NCBI GenBank assembly: GCA_023376005.1
Contig: CM042150.1
Span: forward strand, 70,525,084 to 70,589,083
Direction of reading: 5' to 3'
DNA length: 64,000 nucleotides
Origin: Doryteuthis pealeii
Taxonomy: Eukaryota; Mollusca; Cephalopoda; Myopsida; Loliginidae
Below, piece by piece: positions 43,570 to 55,264 of this stretch (its first letter is position 1; the number at the start of each line of letters is the position of its first letter). Below the pieces are notes generated by a model. The model ran no database searches. It was not told the DNA's origin and saw nothing but the letters and a program-made list of their open reading frames with translations. Position numbers and translations under genes: made by a program.

Positions 43570-45525
43570 ATTGTATTGCTTAATGAAATAAATTAATTAC
43601 TTTTTTCTTTTAATTCACCATTCATACCTGATGGCATCATATGGACTTTTCTCCCTATTGGAGGATATTGTTCTCATGTACTTTACAAAAATCTATCAAC
43701 TGCATGCATTACTAGGTACTAATAAGTGGTATATTATGATGTTAAGGTATTAGCTTTCTTGTAATGGTTAATGAGATAGTGTTGCAAATCAGATATAGTG
43801 AGTTTCTTACTGGATACTCAAGGAATGTAGCCCTGTTGCAAACTTTCTATACTCCAATAAATGTTTATAATCTCATTATAAAAATAGTTTGAATGTTGTG
43901 TAGTTAATAAATAGAATTAATCCTGGGTGCTGAATTAATAAGAAAGATTTTGAGCAAAATACTGCTATAAAATTGATATCTAGAATGAAGGACTGAAAAT
44001 AGAAAAAAATGGGAATTGTATATTTGCTAATTATTCATATTGGTTGGATTATTTATGATAATGATAATACATTAAGTAGGAAAAATTCAAATATTTAAAC
44101 ATTAAGTAGGAAAAATTCAAATATTTAAACATTAAAGATTCCTGCTTCCCATGTTCTCTTTTGAAAAATCTGTAGAAACACTTTACTTGTGTTCATTAAT
44201 TGATTGACTCATTGATAGCTGTCATTCACTTACTGATACTACATTTTGAATGTTTTTATTTTTCAATGGATAACAAAATTGCACTATTTTTTAAATTTTT
44301 AGTACAGGCTTGTTAGATATGCAGAAATAACTATAAAGTTATGAAAATACTTTTTTCATACATATTATTCCTTAAAACTATTTTTCATGAAAACACCTTT
44401 TTTCATCTTTTTAAAATATGTTTTTATAATTGATTAGTTATCTGCATTTTTGTTATTAAAATTATTAATCATCCTCTTTCATCATATTCCATTATGAGGA
44501 TCAAATAAAACTCAACCAGTATATGAAACTTCATGAAAGTGCTTCAAAAGAAAATTCAACCAAAAAGTTTTTTTTATTATTATATAAATAAGATATCTTG
44601 AAATTAAAGAAATGCCACAAAACAAAAAAGGATGAAAATGGTGATGTCTTTTATAGGAGTATAACATTTTACCTAAGGAGTCGGAATTTTTAAAAATATG
44701 ACCACTAAAAATGTTCTGCACAGGTATAATTTTACATACACATATTTGATTAAAAAGTTCTGTTCCAGTTAATGGCATTAGAAAAAAAATTTATTCACAA
44801 GTATATGAGACAAATAAACAAACATTTAGTTGTCTAGAGTGATGTATAGAAAGAAATGAAATAATCTTGTATTTTTACTAGGCAGTTTGAACTGAGTTAG
44901 GAAAAATGTGGTTAAATTGTTAAGCAGTAGAAAGTGCAACTAACTTATCACTTGTTAAAGTAGCTTAAGTTTAATAATAAATACTGAAATGTCTAATGAT
45001 AATAGGTTCTATGAAAGTTTCTGCGTACAACTTTAGTTAAAACACTATATAATTGGTTTTGGTCATTTTATGCATAATTATTTTTATGAAACTTATCACA
45101 GGGATTTTATATAGTTCAGTAATTTTCTAATTCTATTTTTGTGCTGAATTATTGTTTTCCTAATTTAGAAAACATATTTAAGGTAAAATTCTACATCACA
45201 CATAAAAAATATGATCAGTAGAATATTATGATAGTAGGAAAATTGATCTTAAAATGGTTATCTTTAAAATAAGACTCTCTTAAATGAAATTTTACTTTGG
45301 TAGAATTAACAAAAATAATAAAAGTATTTTTTTTAAGGTTACAGATAACTTTAATAGTAAAACAATATTTATAAAGGCATTTGTAATATTGTATTATTTT
45401 GGAAAGTTATCTATTTGTTAGATTTCACATTTAATCCTCTCTCATGATAGCTTTGTAACATTTTTGATGGGAACTTTATCAACCTTATTTATGAGATATT
45501 TCTAAAAACAGAGGACAAGTGTAAT
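43570..45525. other. AT-rich non-coding stretch with a 30-bp tandem duplication
   Basis: AGTAGGAAAAATTCAAATAT with TTAAACATTA is repeated exactly in tandem at about 44071-44134. The part from about 45360 to 45510 is similar to 59745-59870. No gene was recognised. Confidence 0.5.
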
Positions 45526-45529
45526 ATTT

Positions 45530-46011
45530 TTTTTTAAAAAGGCAAAATATTTTTTCCAGAATTTTTCCATAAATGTAAACTCTGCATTGTTTGGAATTGG
45601 TTTGTTGCAAAAATTATTTTAATCTCACAAAAATATTTGTTTTGAGGCTCTTCAAAATGGTAGCAAATAAAACTTTGTTCCAGGCTTGTACAGGAGTCTG
45701 TCATGACATTTTTGGTGACTGAAAAGTGCAAACCATATGAAATTTACAGAAAAAAGTATGATGTGTATTAAGAAGCGTATTTTAGTAAAAAAAAAAAAAG
45801 TTTACAAAGCCTGAATCAAAAATATAGTACTTAGAGTGGAAGCACACTAACTCTCTGGTAAAGAAAAAGTTCCTGGCTCAGTGATCATTAAAGAGGGCCA
45901 TGCAAGGATCCATCGCTATTGATTTCCTTGAAAAAGGTGCAACTGTAAACAGTGCTTCCTATTGCCGACCCCTTAGGAAAAATTCACCTTATTTATTGAA
46001 TAACCCTCATA
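45530..46011 (+). mobile_element. Deleted mariner element, copy 1
   Basis: It aligns with 52958-53430: AAACTCTGCATT, AATCTCACAAAAATATTTGT, GTGCAAACCATATGAAA, TGAAAAAGGTGCAACTGTAA and AATTCACCTTATTTATTGAA. Residual coding parts read like a mariner N-terminus fused to SLVKKKF. This copy keeps an extra ESK-YLEWKHTN block before the fusion, so its deletion breakpoint differs from the other copy. The right terminus ends near 46011; the left terminus is eroded. Confidence 0.7.
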
Positions 46012-46845
46012 TATATTTAGTATAGGATATAAACTAATACCACAGAATGTGGAAAGTGGAACAGTTTACCTTAAACTTGTGCAACAAGTACCATATAATT
46101 ATAGCAAGCTGTAGCAATTACTTCCTACTAAAATTCATGGTTGGTCAACTGATGTAACTTATATAATCTGGAGATAATAATAAATTAATAAAAATGCAAA
46201 ATAAATAAACAAATTTTCTTCTAAGCCCATTTCATTTAAACTTTTAATTTTTAAGTGATTTTAAGATTTTTTACAAATACAGTATACCAATTTGTAGTGC
46301 ATAAATATTATCATACTTCATTGTACTCTCAACTTTCTATATTGCACTCTAAATGAACATTGTCTTTAAATGGCTTATTCATGTTGAATAAGAATACTGA
46401 ATTAGATATCTATGTTTGAAATAAATGGCATGTAATATATTATCAAGTGAGTTTACTATGCCATTAGTTTGGTCACTAAGTGTTTAATAGTAAGTGATAG
46501 GTACATGGGTGACTATTCCCACTTTTGTGGTGGAGGAGGTTAGGCAAAGGATTTATCTGGAATGTATTTTACTGTCAATCCTGTCACACAACAGTCATTT
46601 CATATGTGGAGAATGTGTTGTATTGTTCATGGTAGCCTTTTGAGTCCTGGCCTCTATAAAGTTCCAACATTTAAAGTATCAAGTATCTAGTACACTAATC
46701 ATTTAAATTTCCTGGTTCTCAGTAAGAGAGATTTATTCTTTGCAATTGCGTATGCAGCCTGTTTTGGCTTACAGATGCTATTTGGTAAAATTGCTAACTC
46801 ATAATTCTTTGGATTTAAATATTGAATTTTTAAATATGGCAACTA
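46012..46845. other. AT-rich non-coding stretch
   Basis: ACCACAGAATGTGGAAAGTG at about 46040 matches 59885-59905 (see the empty-site finding). No gene was recognised. Confidence 0.5.
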
Positions 46846-46849
46846 CTGT

Positions 46850-48060
46850 GGGATCTCACTTTTGTCCATACCGATAAGTGTTCACTTGCTATTGCTCAAC
46901 AGACTATCAATCATAGCGGAGAAATTTTTGCCTGAAGCACATTGTGGGTTCCATACAAACCAGATATGATCTTTTCCTTGAGACAAATCTAGGAGAAATG
47001 CATCAAAACACAATATGCCTCTCTACATGATCTTTGTTGACTTCACAAAAGCCTTCAACACAGTGAACAGAGAAGCACTGGGATATTTTATGAAGACTGC
47101 GGTGTCATTTCACTTGTATACAGGAATTAGTGCATCAGTCAGCTTAAGTCAGAGTTATTTGAGGTTAGGAGTGGAGTGAAACAGGACTGTGTCCTTGCAC
47201 CCACTCTGTTCTCAATTTTTCTCTATTGTACTATCTTATGCCTTCACTAACTCCACCCAAAGAGTGTGGATACAAACTAGACTGGAGCAGACCTGTTCAA
47301 TATCAAACAATTCAGATCTGCAAGAAAGATCAAAAGTGTCCTGGTGCATGATCTGTATGCAGATGACACTGCCTTCCTGACACACAACCACCAAGATGCC
47401 CAAGAAATAATCACATGATTCGCGGACTCTGCAAAAGGCATTTGGGATTAAAATAAACCTCAATAAGACCGAGGTTATGTATCAGCCCCCTCTGACATCA
47501 CATGGCACTGGACAAGACATATTGATAGAGGTTCAAGCTCAGGTAAATACCTTCAGATACCACCAACAACAAACTCCATGCACAGCTTGATCTCCAAATT
47601 TCAAATGCTTCCAAAGCATTTGGCCGGCTGGAGAGGTGAGTTTGGTTCAACAGAGACATCTCCTTGAGAACTAAATGTGCAGTATACCATGCTGTAGTTA
47701 TCTCCACCCTCCTGTACAGTGGAAACTTGGATGGTATACAAAGCAGGTGCCCACTGACTACATGTTTACTACATGTGTCACTTGCGCAGTATATTAAATA
47801 TTAAGTGGTGGCAACAGGGACTGGATTCCCTTGCATGCATGATATACTTGTCCAGCACAATAAACAGACTGGCAAAGCAGATTCTGTACACTTCAACTGA
47901 GAAAAGGATCACGTGGAATTGGTAGATCAAAACTCAGGTACAAAGACAACATCAAGAGAAGCCTGGAGGACTTGAATGTCCCCATAGGCAGTTAGCAAGA
48001 TGCAACCAGAGATCGAATCAAATGGAGAAAACAGATTCATATGGTGTCCTCATCGGATAC
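46850..48060 (+). pseudogene. Decayed LINE reverse transcriptase
   Basis: Fragments in order are: GISLLS/KCSLAIAQQTINHSG-like region and FLPEAHCGF; MPLYMIFVDFTKAFNTVNRE (RT motif with catalytic Asp); SEVRSGVKQDCVLAPTLFSI; SKVSWCMICMQMTLP in one frame, equivalent to LYADDTAFL; LNKTEVMYQPPLTS; KASKAFGRLER-W; and a late KDNIKRSLEDLNVPI. This is the common invertebrate LINE RT plus C-terminal region. Several frameshifts and stops. It is distinct from the LINE at 41.9-43.6 kb. Confidence 0.8.
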
Positions 48061-48107
48061 AATGAATAGCAAGATGAAAGTTTTTTGCGCTATTTTGTTT
48101 AACAAAA

Positions 48108-48760
48108 ATGGTTAACAAATGTTTTGCATTTGGCTGTTCTAGTGAATACAATACTAATAACTATTGAAATTTTATTTTCCTCTTGGAAAATCTGATATTC
48201 TGGAGAAATAGTTCAAATTTGTTAACTGTAATGACTGATTTCATACGAATAATTCAGTTCTCTGTATCAAACATTTTGATAAGAAATTTATTTTGAAAGA
48301 AAAATGAAACAAACTTAATTGGGATTTACATCCAATTCCTACAATCCATTCAGAAAAAATAAGGAAACCATCTCTCTTGCTGACTGCAACAGAATTAAAA
48401 AAAAACTCCGAAGATCTGATGTATTCACCAACCAGAGGAATTACAAGATTTTCTTTCAACTAACATGATAAAGGATTTTAATCAATTGGAAGAAAAACAG
48501 TTTCGTCTTAATGGTTTTAAATTTTAAAAAAAGATTATATTCTAATTTATAGAATAGTATTTGACACTGAAACACATTTTCCATCTATAAAAGAATGTAT
48601 TTGCATTGATCACATTCAGCTCCAGTGTGATGGAAACCATATACCATTAACACAGTGGTTTATACATGGACATAATGCTTAACTTACAAGATTTAGCATG
48701 TTAGAAAATTTTCCAAATTTCTTTAAAAAAAGATAAAAGTCAAAAGAAAATTGATTGATG
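48108..48760 (+). pseudogene. Decayed THAP-domain (P-element/THAP9-like) gene
   Basis: It starts MVNKCFAFGCSSEYNTN (first Cys pair of a C2CH finger). A second frame gives SVLCIKHFDKKFILKEK (the C-x2-H-F part) and a shifted frame gives LHPIPTIHSEK, which resembles the AVPT-type end of THAP domains. Further on, fragments such as CICIDHIQLQCDGNHIPL and SMLENFPNF look like a P-element-type transposase. Stops and shifts throughout. THAP recognition is moderate and the transposase assignment is weaker. Confidence 0.5.
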
Positions 48761-48769
48761 AAGACATTG

Positions 48770-49685
48770 CTGGTAAGTTTCTTTTTACAAATATTTTTGT
48801 TTTGTATTACTGCATAATTTTTTGATAACTACTTTTTTTTTTTATTTATTTACAATATTTTATTATTACATTTCTGAAGAAAAAGAAGAAAAACCCAACC
48901 AGTTTGTGTATTTTTGTACAGTTTTAATATTTTTCAGCCAAAACAGACAGATTAACTATAAAGCATATAGGCTTGTTAGGATTCTGCCTGATTATGTGAC
49001 ATAGGATGGGGGGGGGGCATGGTTAAATAAGTTGTTTGAAAATAATTCACTGCCATGGATTAAAAAGGCAGATGTTGGCCTAAAAATTTTAGGGTCAATT
49101 TTTATATCACAATTTTCAGTAACTTTATAAATTCCAAGGATTCAATCACTTTCCTATTCCAAAATAGTTACACACTAGTAGTGGTTTGCAGTTAATAGAA
49201 TAGTATGGGGTTCAATAATTTCTTTTACAAATTCAGTATATATATATATATATATATATATATTTCTTTTTTTTTTTCCAAGAGATAGATATTAGGCTTC
49301 AGTAGGTTCATTTTTATGAGGTCTCATCTGTGAAGACACTTCCTACTCATCTAATTTATTATAGTGAAAAAGAGAATCTGTATCTTTTATGAAATTTCAC
49401 AACACTTGTGTTTTTTTTCTAAGTGCTTTTCCTTAATTTAAAGCAGAGACTTGCTTCTTATATGAAGTAAGTGCACAAATATTTCTCACTTCAGTTTCAA
49501 GGTAAATCTGTTTATTTTTAATTTAAAAAGAAAAGAAACAACATATATTTAAGATATGAAATGGTCTTTGAGCATTTGTTCCTGGATTATAATCATACAT
49601 ATAGAAAATTATGTAATTTCATATTATTATTCATGTTGATAATATATACAAATTTGTCTGTTAGTATTATTTGTATTATTGTTCT
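48770..49685. other. AT-rich non-coding stretch
   Basis: A G run lies at 49010-49017 and (TA)n at 49237-49262. No gene was recognised. Confidence 0.5.
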
Positions 49686-49689
49686 CATC

Positions 49690-49905
49690 TTGTCGTAAAC
49701 CGGAATCATCATGGAACTTTAAACTTAACCCTTTATTCAGTCCACGGGGGTATCCTGTTCTCATTCTGCTTACCATAGCTGGAGTACAGGTGTTAAGCCG
49801 TGTTAATTATTATTCTATGTTTGAACCTGCAGTCTAGAGATAACTGTCACTTATAACTGTCTTAACCTAACTCCTTTATCCACTATGCTATGTGTCCAAT
49901 TGGAC
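49690..49905 (-). mobile_element. tRNA-Arg-like SINE family B, copy 2
   Basis: It matches 28690-28928: the head GACACATAGCATAGTGGATA as box A and CTGCAGGTTCAAAC as box B. The body includes the complements of CACGGGGGTATCCTGTTCTC and CTTACCATAGCTGGAGTACA. A deletion next to box B shortens the copy. Confidence 0.7.
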
Positions 49906-50041
49906 AATCCAGTGTGAATTTTGGGAACTTATAAACCTAATGTCTTGTTTTGCCTAGAATATCTACCTATCACTTATGTATGATTTTTTTTTACCTAGAC
50001 TGTGTGTGTGTTTGTGTTTTTAAATTTAATCTAGCCTTTTT

Positions 50042-50330
50042 AATTATAGGTTCCCATATTGTGTTATCTCTATACTTGGTCTACTTGAGAGATTACTCTA
50101 GCCTATCATATAAGCTGATTCTTTGAGGTATCTTCTTTTCCAATGTTCTTCCCTATTATCTTAACTTCATCCCATAAGGGCAGATGGTTTCCCTTTTCAT
50201 TCCATATATGGTCAGCCATACCTGACTTTTCTATTTCTCCTTGAACCACTGCTTTACGGTGCTCTTCTAGTCTTACTTTCAGTGGACGGGATATTTCGCC
50301 TTTGTATACTTTCAAAAAAAAGGTTCCCAA
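50042..50330 (-). pseudogene. Penelope-like element GIY-YIG endonuclease fragment
   Basis: The minus-strand frame reads KVYKGEISRPLKVRLEEH, then EIEKSGMADHIWNEKG and LPLWDEVKIIG. After a frameshift near 50150 it continues EEHWKRRYLKESAYMIG and SRPSIEITQYGN. This is the GIY-YIG domain that follows RT in Penelope-like retroelements and nicks the target. The first Tyr of the motif is present (VY-KGE for VYIGE) with Ile changed to Lys. RT is absent. A plus-strand hammerhead-like terminal module abuts it at 50335. Confidence 0.75.
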
Positions 50331-50334
50331 GTCC

Positions 50335-50400
50335 GACAAGAAATACCTGAAGAAGACTGGAGGGCACATCAGCCGAAACATTGTACAGATAACAATGAAG
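50335..50400 (+). ncRNA. Hammerhead-like motif of Penelope type
   Basis: CTGAAGA at 50347-50353, a stem II region ACTGG...CAG, GAAA at 50375-50378, then CATTGTACAGATAAC. Stem III ACAT is no longer palindromic. It is followed by the shared end ATCAAACCTCATCT at about 50439. Likely inactive. Confidence 0.5.
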
Positions 50401-50479
50401 ATGTGAAGAAATAGTCCGAATAATACAAATAATACTAATTATCAAACCTCATCTAAAAAATTTAGAGAAATTTGTCTGT

Positions 50480-52955
50480 GTCTGCTACTCTTTAATTTTT
50501 TTTCTAGAACTTCAAACTTTTCTGAGTTGATAAAGTTTCATTTTGAATTTAGATTTCTATTTGAAAATCACATGCAGTTATAATGGAGAAAAATTTACCC
50601 ACAACTTTAGCCCCCCCCCCGCACACACACACACTCAACTTTTTCCTTGCTTACCATCCCAACAATTCAATTTCTTTTCTAAATTTTGTTTTTTGGCTGC
50701 TCATGAAAGAGAATTCTTCTTATTCTTGATTTTATATTCAGAGAAACTTCTTTTCAGTGTTTTGGATTCTTTAAAGTTGATTGAAATCAGTAAAATAAAA
50801 GAGTCAAGTTAATTATTCAATTGAAGCTGTCATTATTATTCATTAGATCTCATTTATCTGCATGTTAAAAAAAAACAAGACAACAATTACCAACTACTTC
50901 ATTATCATCAGACAGAAACCTTTTTAGCTCATCACAATTATTTTAAGTATAAAAGAATTTACACATATGCTGTGATTACAAAAAGGAACATTTCTTTTTG
51001 TTCATTTCTATTCAAATGCTATTATTTCATAAACTGTATAGGCAAGAGAATTTTTTGTTTTTATTTTGAGAATTTTATATAAAATCAAGTTTTAAAGTGC
51101 TTTTTTTTATTTTCATTATATCTATTTGCTCAAAGCCATTAAGCTCCATGTTGAATTACAATCTATTTATATAATCTATATTATAATTAATTTCAAATAA
51201 ACAAATAAATAAGGGTAAGTACTCTATAATTAGCTATGAGTGGAGTGAGTTTTAAAGCTGACCCCCACATTATTAATAAATTGCAAATTGGATTGGGAAT
51301 GGTATTATTCTCAAAGTTAGAGTATTTTGATTTTATTGGACTAAAAATCTCACTATAATGTACCTATGTTATAGTAGCATATTTATAAAAAATATATTTA
51401 GATTTACTTGTAAGATAAATTATACTCTAAAATTGTACAGCTTTACAATTTTATTCTCATCTATCATATTTTAAAGGATGTAAATTATATTCTTTATAAT
51501 TTAGGGTGTTTCTCTAATACTTTTGCCAGTAGGTGAACAATATAGTATTACCCTTTTTTATATTTGTTATTGTTTTTTCATTCATTGGTTTCTTTCTTCC
51601 TAGTGAGAAAAATGATAAATTCTCATGTTTTAACATAAGAATTAAGGAAAAGGGAGAAAATTACTCTGCTGTTTTGGGGATATTTATGGTTAATGTTTTC
51701 ATGATTTATGTTTACCTTCCTTTAAAAAGACAAATTAAAATCCACAAAAATCTGATTATATAAGAGAACAACACAAATTTTATTGTCTGTGAGAAAATTG
51801 TTATAAAAATATTGTGACATTTGAATTCATTAGAAAAGAAATTTGGCCAAAAATACAAATTACAAGAAAAGGAAACAAAATCATGTAAACTAATACAATT
51901 CTTATGTTTTGGAAATCAGTTGTAATTTACTCTTATTTCTTTCTGTTATCTTCTACTTTGATTTTGTTTTTAGTAATACTTTGATCTGTGTACTTATCAG
52001 TCATGTGTGATATTTTGAGAATTTCTTTACAAATCAAAGTTGAGTCATATGTGATTAATATAATTGATATTGAAACTAGAATTGAAAAAAATGTTCAATA
52101 AAGGAAACTAAATATTATAGTTCAAATTTCTTTGGAGGCTCCTGGATAAGTGATTCATTTTGATACAGAAATTTAAATACAGCTTTATTTTATGAATTAT
52201 TTTCTATGTTATTAAGGGCATACATTTCAAACATTGATTTATCATCTATGTATTATTACTTTCAAAAACATTACAACAAAAGTTCAAAAACATTAAAAAC
52301 TTAATTCTGAATTTTTCATCTGCTGCATATTTTTTTAGCCTTTCTCAATGTCTTTCCCTGTATGTATAGTTTAGATATTTGTTGTATGTACTTGGTCAAC
52401 TTTGGCATAAGGATACATTTCTTCAACTACTAGCAAGTATCTAGTACACTAACCATTGTATTATCATTAGTTCAAAATTTTGAAGGAACATCACTGTCAT
52501 AAGTAACAGCTGTAAGTAATATTACATCATCCAAAATATATTCATATACAAAAATCAGCCCACAAGATAGATTGCATCTTATAGTCTAAATATGATTAAT
52601 TTAATATGAAAACATTATGTTGCAGCTAATCATTCAAGGTCTCAAAAATACAGGATTCTTTGACTGACCATGTTTCCCTAAAGGATAACAGTTTTCTGGT
52701 TTTAATAAAACCTTAATTAAAAAATTTGCTCCTCCCAAATTTAAAACAGTGTCATATTATATAAACACTTCTCATATTTGTGATAATCATTGTCTACCAA
52801 TAGAAATAAGTCTCTGTAACCAATTAATGTATGTGTATCAAAAGGAGATTTTTAGGATTTTAGTTTTATATGAAGTATTCATTCAATATAGGTATTATTT
52901 TTTAAGTTTAGATTAAAAAATATGTTAGACATATTGTGCATATTGGTTGGCAATG
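50480..52955. other. AT-rich non-coding stretch
   Basis: A C run and (CA)n lie at 50611-50636. No gene was recognised. The open frames at 50543-50812 and 51533-51763 are hydrophobic/Phe-rich without domain, splice site or codon evidence. Confidence 0.5.
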
Positions 52956-52957
52956 TA

Positions 52958-53430
52958 CGAGGATCATTCAATAAATAAGGGTCATTTCTATTTTTAAAAT
53001 CAAAATAATTTTTTTCATAAATGCAAACTCTGCATTTTTTGGAGTTGGTTTATAACAAAAATTATTCTAATCTCACAAAAATATTTGTATTGATGCTCTT
53101 TAACATGACCACAAACCAGAGTGCACCAGGCTTGAACGTGGGTCTGTTATCAAATTTTTGGTGGCTGAGAAGTGCAAACCATATGAAAGTTACAGAAGAA
53201 TGTGTTATGTATACAGAGAAGCATGTCTTAATAAAAGAAAATGTTAGTAAATTTCTTGTAAAGAAAAAGTTTCAGGTGTAGTTGTCAGTAAAGAAGGTCA
53301 TGCTGACAGTTTTCTGAGATATCAGAGGACTCATAACTATTGATTTTCTTGAAAAAGGTACAACTGTAAACAGTGATTCCTATTGTCCACTCCTTAGGCA
53401 AAATTCACCTTATATATTGAATGATCCACA
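52958..53430 (+). mobile_element. Deleted mariner element, copy 2 (intact ends)
   Basis: Terminal inverted repeats CGAGGATCATTCAATAAATA and, inverted, TGTGGATCATTCAATATATA. TA on each side is the mariner target duplication. The frame at 53021-53281 has the start NQSAPGLNVGLLS, then SANHMKVTEECVMYTEKHV. It is fused to LVKKKFQV, from far downstream in the transposase, followed in another frame by RGPITIDFLEKGT-like and YILNDP. The catalytic centre is deleted. The element is non-autonomous. Confidence 0.8.
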
Positions 53431-53434
53431 TATT

Positions 53435-53880
53435 TAAAAAAGAATTTCCAATAACATTAATGTTAAAATAACTAGTTTTGTTGCTTCGAATTACTGAATT
53501 TAAACTTACATTATCAGAATATTCATCATGAAATAAATCATTAAAACTATTTAGGGGAAGATTTAAATGATTGTTAAATATGATTCTTTTTGTTTCTTGT
53601 GTCCATCCTAATAAATATTTATATAATGCTATAATTAGATGTAACAGTCTAGATGTTAGTTAAACCCACATTGATGCCTAATAAAGTTGATAATGCTTTA
53701 AATTATACCAAATGAGCATTCTTATTCCTTGAATCTTTAGAGCAAATATCCTATGAAAGATTGAAGCTAAATTGTAGAAGGTTTCTCTAGTAATAGAACT
53801 ATTATACACTGCCCCATCTTAGTTGTTGTTAGAGTCATAATGTTTCAGCTGTTGTTCTCTCTGACATTCTTCAAATGTCT
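53435..53880. other. AT-rich non-coding stretch
   Basis: No gene or repeat was recognised. Confidence 0.5.
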
Positions 53881-53884
53881 GTCA

Positions 53885-54130
53885 TTGTAAATTCCCATGA
53901 GTTTTAAACCAAACCCTTTATTCAATCCACAAAGATAGGTTGTTATAATTCTGCTGCCCATATTTAAAGGATATCTTGTACCAGTTTATTCTTCCTTGTT
54001 AATTTTTAAGATGTTGCTTGCTTGTCTTTTCCACTGAACCAGAGAATATAACTTTTATGTTCTACTCAACCTAGGAATTGAACTCATAATCATCAGATAA
54101 CTTGATACACCTTAGCCAAGTTGGTTCTTT
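53885..54130 (-). mobile_element. SINE family B-like, diverged copy
   Basis: ACCCTTTATTCAATCCAC and TAATTCTGCTGCCCATA match the body of the 28.7 and 49.7 kb SINEs. On the minus strand GAGTTCAATTCCTAGG is a box B-like block next to a poorly preserved box A. Strongly diverged and older than the other two. Confidence 0.5.
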
Positions 54131-55110
54131 TAAATAAATCTTAATGTATTTTTCATCTTCAGAAAGTGATCATTGAGATTCTCAGACCTTGCTATTGGAC
54201 CAGTGCATTATTCTACTTGTAAAATATATAACATATGCTCAGTGGCTTATATTAAGTAATTTTTGCAAACTTAAGGTTATTGTAATTTGAATTTGTAAGT
54301 TTATTTCTTCTGCTTTTCCAAAACTAGGTATTTAAATTTGGAAAAATTCATATAATTTTTCTTTTGGTCTGACATTATAGACATTGACCTGGGACTGGAT
54401 TTCATTACTTTTCTTTTCTTGATCAATTAAGTGCAAAACTTGGACATATGTCAGATAGACGTCTGGAATAATTTCTGAATACCTTATGAATTAACCTCTT
54501 TCATTAAACTAAAGTTATGCTGTGGGCTTCCAGCAAAGATCTTCAAAATATCAAATAATGTCCAGAATTTTTTAGACTGTCTGTGTAATAAAATCATTAA
54601 AAACAAGGTGGTGAACAGTTGTGCATTTCAGCTAATTGCTTGTACATTATCAAAAGACTTGTTATTTAGTTGCTTAAAATAGGAATCCATGCTGTTTTCT
54701 AAAGAAACAGTTATTTACAAAATCTTTTGAAAAGTAAAGAAATAATTTTTTTTTGCGGGGGTGGGGTTCTTTTTGTTGTCAGATGGATGCAGTTATCACA
54801 ACTAGTAATTCCAGGTTGGTGCAAAGAACGGTTGGCATTTAGAAATAGTTTTTATTGCAAACTCTCTTTTATTGAGAATGACTCTTTATTAGAGAATAAC
54901 ATCATCTGTACTACACATGGGATCATATATTGAAGAACATTTTTACTTATATATTCAAGATGTGAGAATGAATGGAAGAAAACAATTTATATATTATAGA
55001 AAAACTTTTTTTTTTTACAAAGTGTAGAACTTTAATAAGTAATAATTGTATGAAAAAAAAAATCTCAATTTAAAAAAAATATATATAAGCTTCATTATGT
55101 CTTTTGGTAT
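54131..55110. other. AT-rich non-coding stretch
   Basis: No gene was recognised. G-rich GCGGGGGTGGGG lies at about 54755. Confidence 0.5.
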
Positions 55111-55118
55111 TTATTATC

Positions 55119-55260
55119 AGGGTTCCCACGTGTCCTGGAAAATAAAATGAACATTTTCCAGTTCTGGAAAACCTGGGAAAATGGTGGTTTTTTGTCCAAA
55201 ATCCTGGAAAATTTTCGTAATTTGTCCTGGAAAATTTGAATTATCTGAGACAAAATTAAT
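55119..55260. repeat. CCTGGAAAA-rich block, possible hAT-like terminus
   Basis: CAGGGTTCCCACGTGTCCTG at 55119 is followed by repeated CCTGGAAAA motifs (at least four, on one strand). CAGGG-type ends with such motifs are seen in hAT-like elements, but I found no matching right end. TCTCCTGGAAAAT near 56268 is too short to count. Confidence 0.35.
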
Positions 55261-55264
55261 GTTA

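Noticed and set aside
48900..49000. Second UBA6 exon after TTTTTCAG at about 48937
   Set aside because: The downstream frame does not contain the RQRYVLG-type sequence or any E1 motif.
54810..54860. GGTTGGTGCAAAGAA, resembling the start of primate MADE1 mariner repeats
   Set aside because: Similarity is limited to a dozen bases, no inverted end was found, and the organism is unrelated.
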